Below are positions 15,881 to 24,757 of a stretch of DNA of 64,000 nucleotides, piece by piece. Below the pieces are notes generated by a model. It was given only the letters and a program-made list of their open reading frames with translations. It was not told the DNA's origin and did no database searches. The stretch's first letter is position 1; every line of letters begins with the position of its first letter. Source of the DNA: Fodinibacter sp963763015. GTDB taxonomy: Bacteria > Actinomycetota > Actinomycetes > Actinomycetales > Dermatophilaceae. The stretch is from assembly GCA_963763015.1 (NCBI GenBank), contig CAVXML010000010.1, forward strand, positions 1 to 64,000, written 5' to 3'. A program made the translations under genes and the position numbers.

Positions 15881-18665
15881 TCAGCTGTCGCCGCCCTCGT
15901 TGCCCGAGGACCCGGCCGTGACGTCCGACAGCCGGTAGCGGCGCGCAGCCTCCGCCGGCACCGAGCGCTCCACCTCGCCGCGGTCGGCGAGCGACTGCAG
16001 TGCCCGGACGGCCATGGACGGGCCGTCGATGTGGAAGAAGCGCCTGGCGGCAGGACGGGTGTCCGAGAACCCGAAGCCATCGGCACCGAGCGAGGCGAAG
16101 TCGCCCGGCACCCACTGACGGATCTGGTCCTGCACCGCTCGCATGTAGTCGGACACCGCCACGACCGGGCCCGCACGGTCGGCGAGCTTCTGCGTCACCC
16201 AGGGCACCGGCGCGTCGGCGTCCGGCGTGAGGAACCGGGCCTCGTCGCACCGGAGCCCGTCGCGACGCAGCTCGTTCCACGAGGTCACCGACCACACGTC
16301 GGCCACGACGTTCCAGTCGTTGCGCAGCAGCTCCTGGGCCTCGAGCGCCCACGGCATCCCGACGCCCGAGGCGAGGAGCTGCACGCGGGGCGCGCCCTCC
16401 GGCAACCCGTCGGAGGAGCCCTCGGAGTAGAGGTACATGCCGCGCAGGAGGCCCTCGCGGTCGAGGCCCTCCGGCTCCGCCGGCTGGGCCATCGGCTCGT
16501 TGTACACGGTCAGGTAGTAGATGACGTTGCGCTGGTCGTCGGTGAGGGAGTCGTCGGTGCCGTACATCCGGTGCAGGCCGTCCTGGACGATGTGCGCGAT
16601 CTCGTAGCCGAAGGCCGGGTCGTAGTGGACGACAGCCGGATTCGTCGACGCGAGCAGCGGCGAGTGCCCGTCGGCGTGCTGGAGGCCCTCACCGGTCAGG
16701 GTTGTGCGCCCAGCCGTCGCGCCGATGAGGAACCCGCGGGTCATCTGGTCGGCGGCCGCCCAGATGGAGTCACCGGTGCGCTGGAACCCGAACATCGAGT
16801 AGAAGACGTAGATCGGGATCATCGGCTGCGTGTGCGTGGCGTAGCTCGTGCCGACGGCGGTGAAGGCGGCGACCGACCCGGCCTCGTTGATGCCGAGGTG
16901 GAGGATCTGGCCGTCCTTGGCCTCCCGGTACGCGAGCATGAGCTCCGCGTCGACGGGCGTGTAGTTCTGTCCGTGCGGGTTGTAGATCTTGATCGTCGAG
17001 AAGAAGCTGTCCATCCCGAAGGTCCGCGCCTCGTCAGGGATGATCGGCACGATCCGCTGGCCGAACTCCTTGTCGCGCATGAGGTCCTTCAGGAGCCGGA
17101 CGAAGGCCATCGTCGTCGCGACCTGCTGCTTGCCGGAGCCCTTCTTCACCTGGGCGTACGCCGAGTCGTCGGGCAGGTGCACCGGCACGGCCCTCACCCG
17201 GCGCTCCGGCACGCCGCCGCCGAGCTTGGCCCGCCGCTCGAGCGCGTACTCGATGACCTCGTCGTCCGGCCCCGGGTGGTAGTACGGAGCGTTGTACGGG
17301 TCCTGCTCGAACTGCGCGTCGGTGATGGGGATCTGGAGGCTGTCGCGGAAGTACTTGAGGTCGTCGAGGGTGAACTTCTTCATCTGGTGGGTGGCGTTGC
17401 GAGCCGCGAAGGTCTGGCCCAACCCGTAGCCCTTGATCGTCTTGGCCAGGACGACTGTGGGCTGCCCGGTGTGCGCCAGCGCGGCCCGGTACGCGGCGTA
17501 GACCTTGTGGTAGTCATGGCCGCCGCGCTTGAGCTTCCACCAGATGTCCTCGTCGGTCCAGTCCGCGACGAGCCTGCGCGTGCGGGGGTCACGGTCGAAG
17601 AACTTCTCGCGGACGTGTTTTCCGTCGTTGGCCCGGAACGTCTGGTAGTCGCCGTCCGACGTGGAGTTCATGAGGTGCACGAGCGCCCCGTCGCCGTCGG
17701 CCGCGAGCAGCGGGTCCCAGCCGCGTCCCCAGATGACCTTGATGACGTTCCAGCCGGCGCCCCGGAAGAACGCCTCGAGCTCCTGGATGATCTTGCCGTT
17801 GCCGCGTACCGGGCCGTCGAGGCGCTGGAGGTTGCAGTTGATGACGAACGTGAGGTTGTCCAGCTCCTCGCCGCGCCGCGAGCTGGAGCAGGCCGCGGGA
17901 CTCAGGCTCGTCCATCTCGCCGTCGCCGAGGTAGGCCCAGACATGCTGGTCGCTGGTGTCCTTGAGCCCCCGGTTGTGGAGGTACTTGTTGAACTGGGCC
18001 TGGTAGATCGCGTTCATCGGGCCGATTCCCATCGACACGGTGGGGAACTCCCAGAAGTCGGGCATGAGCCGCGGGTGGGGATAGGACGGGAGGGCGAGCG
18101 GCCTGCCGTCGACGACGTGTGACTTCTCCTGGCGGAAGCCGTCGAGCCGGTCCGCGGAGAGCCGGCCCTCGAGGTAGGCGCGCGCGTACATGCCGGGGGA
18201 GGCGTGCCCCTGGAAGAAGACCTGGTCCCCGCCACCGGGGTGGTCCTTGCCACGGAAGAAGTGGTTGAAGCCGACCTCGTAGAGCGTCGCGGCCGAGGCG
18301 TACGTGGAGATGTGGCCGCCCACGCCGATCCCGGGGCGCTGGGCGCGGTGGACGATCATCGCGGCGTTCCAGCGCAGGTACGACCGGAAGCGGCGCTCGA
18401 CCTCCTCGTCGCCGGGGAACCAGGGTTCCTGCTCGGGACTGATGGTGTTGACGTAGTCGGTCGTCGTCAGGGACGGGACCCCCACCTGCATCGCCCGTGC
18501 GCGCTCGAGCATCCGCAGCATCAGGTAGCGAGCCCGCATCCGCCCGGGGCCGTCGATCACCGCGTCGAGGCTGTCGAGCCACTCCTCGGTCTCCGCGGGG
18601 TCGATGTCCGGCAGGTGCGTCGGGATGCCGTTGAGGATGGGGCCGACGTCTTCGCGGGAGGCCAC
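15881..18665 (-). CDS. aceE: Pyruvate dehydrogenase E1 component, homodimeric type, interrupted by one frameshift
   Basis: AceE decarboxylates pyruvate with thiamine diphosphate and passes the acetyl group to E2. GTG 18665 follows AAAGGA with good spacing, and a hairpin (18694-18711) lies in the upstream leader. The product would be 927 residues, the usual size, with YLGDGEMDEPESRG in the ThDP region and the typical NLTFVINCNLQRLDGPV. The frame breaks at 17870: GCGGCGCGG, one extra C, then GAGGAG. Removing that base restores the expected LAAREELDNL. Since E1 is normally needed, a sequencing error or very recent mutation is likely. Programmed shifting has no supporting signal. Confidence 0.93.
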
Positions 18666-18789
18666 GCGCTCGTCCTTTCGCCGATCACGGATCGCGCCCC
18701 GAGGGGGGCGCCTCTCCCATCCTTCACCCGATCGGCACCCCCGGCCCAATCGCGTTCAGGCTACTTGCCGGTATGCCGCGAGCAGGGGG

Positions 18790-19638
18790 TCAGACGGGCG
18801 CCGCCAGGTCGCCCACGAGGCGGTCGGGGCGCGCGTAGACCGAGAAGCGGGGAGAGCGGGTGAAGGCGACGAGGGTGATCCCGCACTCCGCGGCGAGCCC
18901 CACGGCCAGCGAGCTGGGCGCACCGACCGCCACCACCATCGGGATGCCGGCCACCCCCGCCTTCTGGACGATCTCGAAGCTGGCGCGAGCGCTCACGACG
19001 AGCACCGTGCCCGCCAGTGGCAGCTCGCTCTCACGGGCCGCGGCACCCACCACCTTGTCGACCGCGTTGTGGCGACCGACGTCCTCGCGGACCACCCTCA
19101 TCTCTCCCGCCGGCCCGGCGAGCCCGGCGGCGTGGACCCCACCGGTCCGGTCGAACACCGGCTGCCGCGACCGCAGCTCCGCCGGAAGGCCGGCCACCAC
19201 GGCCGGGTTGACGACGAGCGGGTCGTCGGCGACGGCGAACCGGCTGCTCGTTCGGACGTCCTCGATGGACGCCGAGCCGCAGACCCCGCACGCGCTCGTC
19301 ATGGCCTCGGTGCGCTCGCGGGTGGGGCGGTGCAGCGTGGCGCCCTGGGCCAAGGTGGCCTCGACCACGTTGAAGGTGGGTGAGCCACTCTCGTCGACGT
19401 CGGTGCAGTGCATGAGGGTGGCCACCTCGCGCGCCGAGTGGAGGAGCCCTTCGGTGAGCAGGTGCCCGAGGGCGAGGTCGAAGTCGTCCCCCGGGGTGCG
19501 CATCGTCGTGGTCACCACCGCGTCGCCCACCCGGATCTCCAGGGGCTCCTCGACCGCCACCGTGTCCGGCCGGTCGAGGTGGGCGCCGGCGGCGACGTCC
19601 CAGCGCGTGCGCGGGACCCGCGTCGTGACCCGGCCCAT
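18790..19638 (-). CDS. fdhD: Formate dehydrogenase accessory sulfurtransferase FdhD
   Basis: FdhD moves sulfur from a cysteine desulfurase to the molybdenum cofactor of formate dehydrogenase. The 282-residue sequence has the paired cysteines Cys117 and Cys120 in TSACGVCGSAS, the GHLLTEGLL segment, RVVREDVGRHNAVDKVVG and the C-terminal GITLVAFTRSPRFSVYA. I chose ATG 19638 (MGRVTTRV), where family similarity starts. An in-frame ATG at 19656 would add only six residues. No formate dehydrogenase gene is in the window, so the partner must be elsewhere. The gene runs the same way as aceE, 124 bases upstream of it. Confidence 0.95.
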   Translation of the reverse strand: MGRVTTRVPRTRWDVAAGAHLDRPDTVAVEEPLEIRVGDAVVTTTMRTPGDDFDLALGHLLTEGLLHSAREVATLMHCTDVDESGSPTFNVVEATLAQGATLHRPTRERTEAMTSACGVCGSASIEDVRTSSRFAVADDPLVVNPAVVAGLPAELRSRQPVFDRTGGVHAAGLAGPAGEMRVVREDVGRHNAVDKVVGAAARESELPLAGTVLVVSARASFEIVQKAGVAGIPMVVAVGAPSSLAVGLAAECGITLVAFTRSPRFSVYARPDRLVGDLAAPV

Positions 19639-19670
19639 GCGGTCATCCAAACACACGGGGTCGCGGGGCC

Positions 19671-19883
19671 GTGAGCGCCCCGGAGGACCGGATCGCCACC
19701 CTCCCGCACCGGACGTTGGTCGTTCACGGTCGCGACGACCGGGTCATCCCGGTGGACAACGCGTTCCGCATGCTCGACCTCATCGACGACGCCCAGCTCC
19801 ACGTCTTCGGCACGTGCGGGCACTGGACCCAGATCGAGCGCTCCGCCGGGTTCAACCGCCTGGTCGGGGACTTCCTGGCCTGA
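19671..19883 (+). pseudogene. C-terminal remnant of an alpha/beta hydrolase
   Basis: The frame encodes only the last 60 residues of a meta-cleavage-product hydrolase-like protein: RTLVVHGRDDRVIPVDNA with the catalytic acid region, then LHVFGTCGHWTQIERSAGFN with the catalytic His, ending DFLA. The nucleophile elbow and the whole N-terminal half are absent. The sequence before it is the divergent fdhD promoter region, so this is a deletion remnant and not a short functional gene. It ends 14 bases before the next start. Confidence 0.75.
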
Positions 19884-19897
19884 GGCACACTGGGGTC

Positions 19898-20419
19898 ATG
19901 GCCGACCCCCTCCCCGTGCCGCCAGTCGCCGGAGCGAGCGCGGTCACGCTGCACGGGGGAGACCTGCCATGGCGTCCCGTCTCGCCCAAGCTGGCCCGGG
20001 TGCGTCTCATCACCCTGGGCATCGTGCTCGCGCCGGCTCTCCTGGCCACCCTGCTCGTGGGCGTGCTCGTCACCCGGTGGGCCCTGCTCGGCTCGGCCCT
20101 CGTCGTGGTGCTCGGGCTGTGGGCCGCCTGGGTGGTGGCCCGGCAGGTGAGCGCCATCTCCTGGGTCGAGCTCGACGAGGAGATCGTCATCCGGAAGGGG
20201 CGCCTGTACCGCAGCCTGGTCAGCGTCCCGTACGGCCGGCTCCAGTACGTCGACATCCAGTCCGGGCCCCTGGCGCGGGCGCACGGCATCGCCTCGTGCG
20301 AGATCCACACGGCCTCCCCCGAGAGCGGAGGGTCGCTTCCGGGCCTGCCCGTCGCCGAGGCCGAGGCGCTGCGAGCCCGGCTGGCCGCCCGCGGCGAGGC
20401 GCAGCGGGCGGGCCTGTGA
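19898..20419 (+). CDS. PH domain-containing membrane protein, YdbS-like
   Basis: The 173-residue protein has two membrane helices (about residues 38-85) followed by one bacterial PH-like domain (bPH2/DUF304): WVELDEEIVIRKGRLYRSLVSVPYGRLQYVDIQSG and GIASCEIHTAS. In Bacillus the YdbS/YdbT pair affects resistance to certain antimicrobial peptides. The role here is unknown. Its stop overlaps the GTG of the larger partner gene by four bases, as in Bacillus the two are adjacent. A CACACT hexamer ends six bases before ATG 19898, compatible with a leaderless message. Confidence 0.88.
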   Translation: MADPLPVPPVAGASAVTLHGGDLPWRPVSPKLARVRLITLGIVLAPALLATLLVGVLVTRWALLGSALVVVLGLWAAWVVARQVSAISWVELDEEIVIRKGRLYRSLVSVPYGRLQYVDIQSGPLARAHGIASCEIHTASPESGGSLPGLPVAEAEALRARLAARGEAQRAGL

Positions 20420-22002
20420 GCGCTCAGCCGCCGGACGGCTCGGGGGAGTGGCGCAGGCTGCACCCCCTGTCGCCGCTGCTGCGTGGCGGCGTGGTCCTCA
20501 TTGCGATCCTCGGCTACGTCGCCTCACAGCTCTACGGGCGTGTCCTCGAGTCCATCGGCCTCGAGGTCCTCGCCCCGGAAGGCGACCTGGCCGGGGAGGA
20601 CGGTCCCCCGGGCTCGGAGGGGCTCGTGGAGGAGGCGACGGCGCACCCGCTCCTGGCCCTCATCCTCGTGGCCGTCTTCCTCGGAGCGATCGCGCTCGTC
20701 AACTGGGTCGCCTGGCGCTTCTCCCGGTTCCGCGTCGACGCCGGTCAGGTCGAGCTCCGCCAAGGGGTGCTCTTCCGGCAGCACCGTCAGGTGCCGCTCG
20801 AACGGGTGCAGGCCGTCGAGGTCTCCCGGCCTCTCACGGCACGGCTTCTGGGGCTCGCGCGGGTCGTCGTGCAGTCGGCCGGGGGGTCCGACTCGACGCT
20901 CACCCTGTCCTTCCTCGACCTCGGTCGAGCGGAGGCCCTGCGCGAGCACCTCCTCGAGCTCGCGGGACGCTCCGACGAGGTCTCACTGGGCCCACCCTCC
21001 GCTGCGGGCTCTGCGCCGGATGCCGGCACGAGCCACGCCGGGCCGACCGGCCCCACGAGTGCCCACCCGCTCCTCGAGGTGCCGAACGGGCGGCTGTTCG
21101 TGGCGACGATCCTGCACGGATCGACCATCGCGCTGGGGCTGGTACTGCTCGTGGGCGCGATGGGGGCCGGGGTCCGGAGCATGGGGCCGCTCGCGCTCGC
21201 CGGGATCCCCGCCATGGTGCCGATCGCCATCGGGGTCGCCTTCTCCCGAGTCAAGGAGCTGCTCGTCCACGGGAACTTCCGCCTGGCCGACACGGGCACC
21301 GGTGTGCGAGTGCAGGAGGGGCTGACCGACCTGCGGACCACCACGATCCCCATCCACCGCATCCAGGCCATCGAGCTGGTGCAGCCGCTGTGGTGGCGAC
21401 GCTTCGGGTGGTGGCGACTGCGCGTCAACGTCGCGGGGTCGGGCGGCTCAGGCGACGGCGAGGACGCCCGGGACACCACGCTGCTCCCCGTGGGCACCCT
21501 CGACGAGGCACGCCTCCTGCTCTCGCTCCTCGCCCCCGCGGTGCCGGCGGCGGCGTGGGAGGCGGCCGTCCTCGGCGACGCTCAGGACCCAGGGTGGCGA
21601 GGCGTCTCCCGACGGGCTCGCGTGCTGGACCCGCTGTCGTGGCGGCGCAACGCGTGGGCCGACGCGGCAGGAGCGGTGCTCCTGCGGTCCGGGCGCTGGA
21701 CCCGGCGCGCCGTCGCGGTCCCGCACGCGCGCATCCAGTCGCTGTCGGTGCGCCAGGGCTGGCTCGAGGCAGGCCTCGCCCTGGCGACCGTCCAGGTGGT
21801 GACGGCCCCCGGACCGGTGCGACCCGTGCTCGCCCATCTCGACGCCCGAGCGGCCGAACGGTTCCTCGACGAGGTGTCCGAGCGGGCCCGCCACGCCCGA
21901 CGGCGTGCTGAACCGGTGCCCTCATCTCTTGCACCCGACCCTCCCGGGTTGGTGGACTGGGTCCGGCACCCGCCGGGCTCCCCCGAGACAGAGAGGTCAT
22001 GA
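20416..22002 (+). CDS. PH domain-containing membrane protein, YdbT-like
   Basis: The 528-residue protein has pairs of membrane helices alternating with three bacterial PH-like domains: VELRQGVLFRQHRQVPLERVQ, then FRLADTGTGVRVQEGLTDL and the third VLLRSGRWTRRAVAVPHARIQ. A low-complexity Gly/Ala/Pro linker sits near residue 200. GTG 20416 overlaps the preceding stop, and its own stop overlaps the DUF3052 start (ATGA), so the three genes are translationally coupled. It acts at the membrane with its smaller partner. Its ligand is not known. Confidence 0.88.
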   Translation: MSAQPPDGSGEWRRLHPLSPLLRGGVVLIAILGYVASQLYGRVLESIGLEVLAPEGDLAGEDGPPGSEGLVEEATAHPLLALILVAVFLGAIALVNWVAWRFSRFRVDAGQVELRQGVLFRQHRQVPLERVQAVEVSRPLTARLLGLARVVVQSAGGSDSTLTLSFLDLGRAEALREHLLELAGRSDEVSLGPPSAAGSAPDAGTSHAGPTGPTSAHPLLEVPNGRLFVATILHGSTIALGLVLLVGAMGAGVRSMGPLALAGIPAMVPIAIGVAFSRVKELLVHGNFRLADTGTGVRVQEGLTDLRTTTIPIHRIQAIELVQPLWWRRFGWWRLRVNVAGSGGSGDGEDARDTTLLPVGTLDEARLLLSLLAPAVPAAAWEAAVLGDAQDPGWRGVSRRARVLDPLSWRRNAWADAAGAVLLRSGRWTRRAVAVPHARIQSLSVRQGWLEAGLALATVQVVTAPGPVRPVLAHLDARAAERFLDEVSERARHARRRAEPVPSSLAPDPPGLVDWVRHPPGSPETERS

Positions 22003-22451
22003 CGACCGTGAACACCCCCGCCCCACCGCCGGTCGACCCCGGCTCGAGCGGCTCCGGCGCCGTCGAGCGCCTGGGGTTCGCCCGTGACCAGGTGGTTCAG
22101 GAGTTCGGCTACGACTCCGACGTCGACGACGACTTCCGGTACGCCGTCGAGGACCTCTGCGGCGCGGAGATCGAGGACGAGGACTACACCGGTGGCGCCG
22201 ACGCGGTCCTCCTCTGGTTCCGGGAGGGCGACGGTGACCTCGGGGACGCCCTGGTCGACATGGTCGGGGTCCTGGACGACGGCGGGTTCGTCGTGCTGCT
22301 CACCCCGAAGGCGAGCGACGAGGAGGTCGACCCCAGTGACATCGACGAGGCTGCGGTGACCGCTGGACTGCACACGGCCGGAACCTTCAACGCGTCCCCG
22401 GGCTGGCGGGCCCACAAGCTCGTCGCGCCGAAGACCAGGGTTCGCCGCTGA
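21999..22451 (+). CDS. DUF3052 domain-containing protein
   Basis: The 150-residue acidic protein matches the actinobacterial DUF3052 family: VERLGFARDQVVQEFGYDSDVDDDFRYAVEDL in outline, DAVLLWFREGDGDL and a C-terminal HKLVAPK. No activity is known. It overlaps the preceding gene by four bases and lies 95 bases before ahpE. DUF3052 next to ahpE is a conserved pair in mycobacteria and related groups, so a role in redox or envelope stress is plausible but inferred. Confidence 0.9.
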   Translation: MTTVNTPAPPPVDPGSSGSGAVERLGFARDQVVQEFGYDSDVDDDFRYAVEDLCGAEIEDEDYTGGADAVLLWFREGDGDLGDALVDMVGVLDDGGFVVLLTPKASDEEVDPSDIDEAAVTAGLHTAGTFNASPGWRAHKLVAPKTRVRR

Positions 22452-22546
22452 CGCGCCTCCCGGTCAGGCATCCTCGTGGTGAACGCCATGTCGAAGGAGG
22501 GGCGGTCACCTGCCGGGCACCTCGTCCCGGCTGGCAGGATGAATGC

Positions 22547-23026
22547 ATGGTCGCGTCCACCGTCAGCCCGCTCGCCGTCGGCCGGCTCGCGCCCGACTTC
22601 AGCCTTCGGGACCAGAACGGCGTGGAGGTCTCGCTGTCCGGGATCACCTCGGAGAAGAACGCGGTCCTCGTCTTCTACCCCTTTGCCTTCTCCGGCATCT
22701 GCACCGGCGAGCTGGACGAGATCCGCGACCACCTCGAGCGGTTCGTCTCCGACGACCTCCAGGTCGTCTGCATCTCGTGCGACCCGATGTTCGGCCTCCG
22801 GGCCTGGGCGGACCTCCAGGGCTACTTCTTCCCCCTCCTGTCCGACTTCTGGCCGCACGGCGAGGTGACCCGCGCCTACGGCGTGCTCAACGAGGGAACG
22901 GGGGCGCCCGTGCGGGGCACGTTCCTCGTCGACCGCGACCGGGTGGTCCGGTGGACGCTCGTCAACGGTCCGGGCGACCGGCGCGACTTCGCCGACCTGC
23001 CCGCCGAGGTGGCGGCGCTCTCCTGA
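22547..23026 (+). CDS. ahpE: Peroxiredoxin AhpE
   Basis: AhpE reduces peroxides and peroxynitrite in the cytoplasm. The 159-residue protein has the peroxidatic Cys52 in FYPFAFSGICTGELDEIRD, the FSLRDQNG start and the LVDRDRVVRW strand. Two further cysteines (VVCISCD, about residues 77-80) are close together, so it might be less strictly one-cysteine than mycobacterial AhpE. A CAGGAT hexamer ends six bases before ATG 22547, compatible with a leaderless message. Reduction by mycoredoxin and mycothiol is known in mycobacteria and may apply. Confidence 0.93.
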   Translation: MVASTVSPLAVGRLAPDFSLRDQNGVEVSLSGITSEKNAVLVFYPFAFSGICTGELDEIRDHLERFVSDDLQVVCISCDPMFGLRAWADLQGYFFPLLSDFWPHGEVTRAYGVLNEGTGAPVRGTFLVDRDRVVRWTLVNGPGDRRDFADLPAEVAALS

Positions 23027-23094
23027 GGGGTGAGGGTCCAGCACCTGCCACAATGGCCGCGGTCGGCGGCCCACCCGGGTGGTGCCGCCGCCCG

Positions 23095-23167
23095 GGGCCT
23101 GTAGCTCAGCTGGTAGAGCGCCGCGTTTACACCGCGTCGGTCGTCGGTTCGATCCCGGCCGGGCCCA
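23095..23167 (+). tRNA. tRNA-Val (anticodon UAC)
   Basis: GGGCCTG (23095-23101) pairs with CGGGCCC (23160-23166) with one T-G pair. The D-arm is TAGCTCAGCTGGTAGAGC, the anticodon loop GTTTACACC carries TAC, and the T-arm is present (GGTTCGATCC). The discriminator is A at 23167 and CCA is not encoded. The nif3 start codon begins two bases later. Confidence 0.95.
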
Positions 23168-23168
23168 C

Positions 23169-24020
23169 ATGAGCGACGAGGCCGAGCTGACCCTGCGAGA
23201 GGTCGTCGAGGTCCTCGAGCGCCTCTACCCACCGTCGAGCGCGCAGTCCTGGGACCGCGTGGGTCTCGTCACCGGCGACCCCGGGCAGCCCGTGCGCCGG
23301 GTCCACCTCGCCGTCGACCCCACGCTGGCGGTCATCGAGGAGGCCCACGAGCTCGGTGCCGACCTCCTCCTCACCCACCACCCCCTTCTGCTCCGGGGAG
23401 TGCACGCGGTGGCGACGACGAGCGCGAAGGGCGCCGCCGTCACGCACCTCATCGTCGGCGACGTGGCCCTCTACGTCGCCCACACCAACGCCGACGTGGC
23501 TGAGGAGGGGGTCAGCGCGGCGCTCGCCGAGGCGTGTGGGCTCGGTGCGACCGAGGCCCTCGCGGTGCAGGAACAGCAGCCGCTGGGCCGGGTCGGCGAC
23601 CTCCCGGACGTGACGACGCTGCGCGCCCTCGTGGAGGGGCTCGCGAGCCGGCTGCCCGCCGCGGCCGGCGGCATCCGAGTCTCCGGTCCAGCGGATGCGC
23701 CCGTTCGTCGGGTGGCGGTGCTCGGAGGCAGCGGTGACGACCTCCTCGACGACGTGCGGCGTGCCGGCGCCGACGTCTACGTCACGGCCGACCTGCGCCA
23801 CCATCCGGCGCTCGAGGCGCGGGAGGAAGCCCGCGGCGGACCCCCGTACCTCGTCGACGCGGGGCACTGGGCGAGCGAGCACGTCTGGCTCGCCCGCGCC
23901 GAGCGAGCGCTGCGAGCGGCCTTGGCGGAGCGCGTGGCTAGGGTGGAGACCCACATCAGCACAGTGCGCACCGACCCGTGGACGTTCGTCGTCGGTGCCG
24001 ACGCCGGAGGTATGCCGTGA
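23169..24020 (+). CDS. Nif3-like dinuclear metal-centre protein
   Basis: The 283-residue protein belongs to the Nif3/YbgI family, hexameric rings with a two-metal site and an unsettled hydrolase function. The metal ligands are visible as DLLLTHHPLLLRG (His-His), VAHTNADVA and the C-terminal DAGHWASEHVW. ATG 23169 lies two bases after the tRNA-Val 3' end, so no ribosome binding site is possible outside the tRNA. Translation probably starts on a leaderless end made by tRNA processing. The stop overlaps the GTG of the zinc-ribbon gene. Nif3, CdsZ and RNase H are adjacent in mycobacteria too. Confidence 0.93.
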   Translation: MSDEAELTLREVVEVLERLYPPSSAQSWDRVGLVTGDPGQPVRRVHLAVDPTLAVIEEAHELGADLLLTHHPLLLRGVHAVATTSAKGAAVTHLIVGDVALYVAHTNADVAEEGVSAALAEACGLGATEALAVQEQQPLGRVGDLPDVTTLRALVEGLASRLPAAAGGIRVSGPADAPVRRVAVLGGSGDDLLDDVRRAGADVYVTADLRHHPALEAREEARGGPPYLVDAGHWASEHVWLARAERALRAALAERVARVETHISTVRTDPWTFVVGADAGGMP

Positions 24021-24757
24021 TCGCCGAGTCCACCCGCCAGCTGCGGTTGCTCGACCTCCAGGCGATCGACACCCGGCTGGACCAGATCGCCCATGCCCGC
24101 ACCCACCTGCCGCAGCTGGCCGAGCTCGCCGACCTCGAGGGCAAGGCCCGGCTCATCGACGACCAGCTCGTGCGGTCGAGGACCGAGCTCGACGACATCC
24201 AGCGCGAGATCGCCAAGGCCGAGGCAGACGTGCAGCTCGTCCGGGACCGCGCCGCCCGGGACCAGGCGCGGCTCGACGCGGGGACCGGAACGGCGAAGGA
24301 CCTCCAGGCACTCCAGCACGAGCTGGTCTCGCTGTCGCGTCGCCAGAGTGAGCTCGAGGACATCGAGCTCGAGGTCATGGAGCGCGCGGAGGCTGCCGAG
24401 TCCGACGTCGCGGAGCTCGAGCGCGGGCGCGGCGAGCTGACCGCCAGGATCGAGGCTCTTGCCGCCGCGCGCGACGAGGCGTTGGCCCGGCTCGACGCCG
24501 AGCACGAGGAGGTCGGCGCCCCCCGCGAGACGCTCGCCGAGGAGGTGGGCCCCGACCTCATGGCTCTCTACGAGAAGATCCGGAGCTCGAGCGGCGGCAC
24601 CGGCGCTGCCGCATTGCGGCAGCGGCGCTGCGGCGGCTGCCAGCTCGAGCTCAACCCCGTGGAGATCCAGCGACTGCGCCAGGCACCCGCCGACGAGGTC
24701 CTCCGTTGCGAGGAGTGCCGCCGCATCCTGGTCCGCACCTCCGAGTCCGGCCTGTGA
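24017..24757 (+). CDS. C4-type zinc ribbon protein CdsZ
   Basis: The 246-residue protein is a long antiparallel coiled coil (residues about 5-180, rich in Glu, Arg, Leu and Ala heptads). It ends in a zinc ribbon with two CxxC pairs, RRCGGCQLELNP and LRCEECRRILV. This is the DUF164/HP0958 family, now called CdsZ in mycobacteria. The molecular role is not settled. It is coupled by four-base overlaps to nif3 before and to the RNase H gene after, a conserved actinobacterial trio. Confidence 0.92.
   Translation: MIAESTRQLRLLDLQAIDTRLDQIAHARTHLPQLAELADLEGKARLIDDQLVRSRTELDDIQREIAKAEADVQLVRDRAARDQARLDAGTGTAKDLQALQHELVSLSRRQSELEDIELEVMERAEAAESDVAELERGRGELTARIEALAAARDEALARLDAEHEEVGAPRETLAEEVGPDLMALYEKIRSSSGGTGAAALRQRRCGGCQLELNPVEIQRLRQAPADEVLRCEECRRILVRTSESGL

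Noticed and set aside
17864..17880. Programmed ribosomal frameshifting in aceE
   Set aside because: There is no slippery heptamer, downstream pseudoknot or upstream ribosome binding site, and homologues need no shift. A single-base error or mutation is simpler.
23095..23167. tRNA-Val as a second integration site
   Set aside because: No duplicate of its 3' end and no recombinase lie nearby, and the neighbours are conserved core genes.
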